Below are positions 63,331-64,000 of a DNA stretch of 64,000 nucleotides, one piece after another. Under the pieces are notes generated by a model. The model saw only the letters and a program-made list of their open reading frames with translations, had not been told where the DNA came from and searched no databases. A program made the translations under genes and the position numbers. The stretch is from positions 62,001 through 126,000 of the forward strand of contig NZ_SLXQ01000006.1 of assembly GCF_004340875.1 (NCBI RefSeq). The letters run 5' to 3'. Positions within the stretch are counted from its first letter, which is position 1. Every line of letters begins with the position of its first letter. This DNA is from Tamaricihabitans halophyticus (GTDB lineage: Bacteria > Actinomycetota > Actinomycetes > Mycobacteriales > Pseudonocardiaceae).

Positions 63331-64000
63331 TCAAGATCTGCCGGGCAGCAGACTGGTGGGCTTGCGCCGCATGTGGACCCGGTACCCGACGTCGAACTCG
63401 AGCCCGTCTAGTTCATGAAACGCCCGCGTGGCAACGGTTTTGGAGAACTCGATACCGAGAACGGCGCGCAGCCCGGCCACGTCGGCGAACCGCCAGCGCG
63501 CGACCACCCGGCGGCAGCTGAAGCCAGCTCCGGCGAAGAACTGGTCGATCTCCGCCGGGTCGTAGGACGGCAGATCCGCGCGCAACCAGCGACCATAGGG
63601 CTCGTGGCTGCCGTCCAGGTCGACGATGACGAGCGCGCCGCCCGGCCGAAGGACGCGCTCGGCCTCGGCGATCCCCGGTTCGCAGCCGGGCCCGAAAAAA
63701 TAGGCGGTACGCGCGTGCACCAGGTCGGCGGAGGAGTCCGGCAGCGGCAGGCGCTGCGCGGATCCGGCGAGCACGGCAACCCCGGGTAAGCCGGCGATTC
63801 GCTCCCGCGCGCGCCGCAGCAGTGGTTCGTGCGGTTCCACGCCCATCACCGAGTTGGCGGTGCTGGCGAACCGGGGCAGGTGATAACCATCGCCGCAGCC
63901 CACGTCAACCACGTCCAGCGCGCCCCAGTCGCACTCCTGCCGCACCGCGTCCCAGATCGCGCCGTGCACATCCTGTGCCTCGTTCTCCAGCTCGTACACC
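63331..64000 (-). CDS. Class I SAM-dependent methyltransferase, 5' end outside window
   Basis: At least 222 residues with SAM motif VVDVGCGDGYHLPRFA, post-I loop GVEPHEPLLRRAR and LPLPDSSADLVHARTAYFF typical of the Methyltransf_11 fold. The sequence starting YELENEAQDVHG is normally preceded by a short N-terminal extension in related proteins, so the gene probably continues beyond position 64000. The substrate is unknown; divergent orientation relative to nothing visible. Confidence 0.85.
   Translation of the reverse strand, partial: VYELENEAQDVHGAIWDAVRQECDWGALDVVDVGCGDGYHLPRFASTANSVMGVEPHEPLLRRARERIAGLPGVAVLAGSAQRLPLPDSSADLVHARTAYFFGPGCEPGIAEAERVLRPGGALVIVDLDGSHEPYGRWLRADLPSYDPAEIDQFFAGAGFSCRRVVARWRFADVAGLRAVLGIEFSKTVATRAFHELDGLEFDVGYRVHMRRKPTSLLPGRS

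Overview
The window reads as chromosomal DNA of a high-GC actinomycete, most likely a member of the Pseudonocardiaceae or a close relative. The markers are a fused Kgd (E1o plus E2-like) 2-oxoglutarate enzyme, an XRE-DUF5753/DUF397 pair, a DUF574-type methyltransferase, a DUF5313 membrane protein, a TIGR04222 membrane protein, an accD1-accA1-fadE locus ordered as in mycobacteria, and many GTG starts. The genus cannot be fixed from sequence alone.

Region 1 (1-12.3 kb) looks like an accessory catabolic island. It holds a MerR-controlled alcohol dehydrogenase/quinone reductase, a tightly overlapping run (thiolase remnant, SDR, SDR remnant, APH-like kinase, acyl-CoA dehydrogenase), a crotonase-fold protein, an EstB-like serine hydrolase, an acyl-CoA synthetase, a QsdR-like TetR regulator and a sodium:solute symporter with a tiny membrane partner. 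Two 25-bp palindromes (TGCAACAT-N9-ATGTTGCA) tie the hydrolase/ligase promoter to the symporter promoter. An IS256-type transposase scar and two in-frame gene remnants show past rearrangement.

Region 2 (12.3-41.5 kb) is lipid, amino-acid and transport metabolism: an NmrA-like protein, an OhrR-like regulator, a PHA-synthase-like hydrolase with an acyl-CoA ligase and an SDR, and the accD1-accA1-fadE leucine/isovalerate operon with its own TetR and operators. It continues with an XRE-DUF397-PucR-alanine dehydrogenase run, a Tat-exported PaoABC-like molybdenum aldehyde oxidoreductase with a divergent MarR, an ABC-2 drug/polymer transporter, and a 1251-residue fused ABC exporter resembling Rv0194.

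Region 3 (41.7-64 kb) is core metabolism: kgd, a complete histidine-utilisation operon (hutH-hutU-M20 hydrolase-hutF-hutI) with a divergent IclR and an 18-bp palindrome, then dxr-rip1-ispG (isoprenoid synthesis plus site-2 protease) and aroA-rlmN. A HigBA-like toxin-antitoxin unit sits at the 3' end of rlmN and is flanked by a 158-bp direct duplication of that end. The toxin frame is broken by one extra T.

From 13 kb onward nearly every gene end carries a 26-bp imperfect palindrome (arms ACCGCAA/TTGCGGT), about 15 copies in all, two of them within a 76-bp composite form. The family is absent from region 1. This 3'-end repeat family and the rlmN-linked toxin-antitoxin insertion are the most unusual structures in the window.
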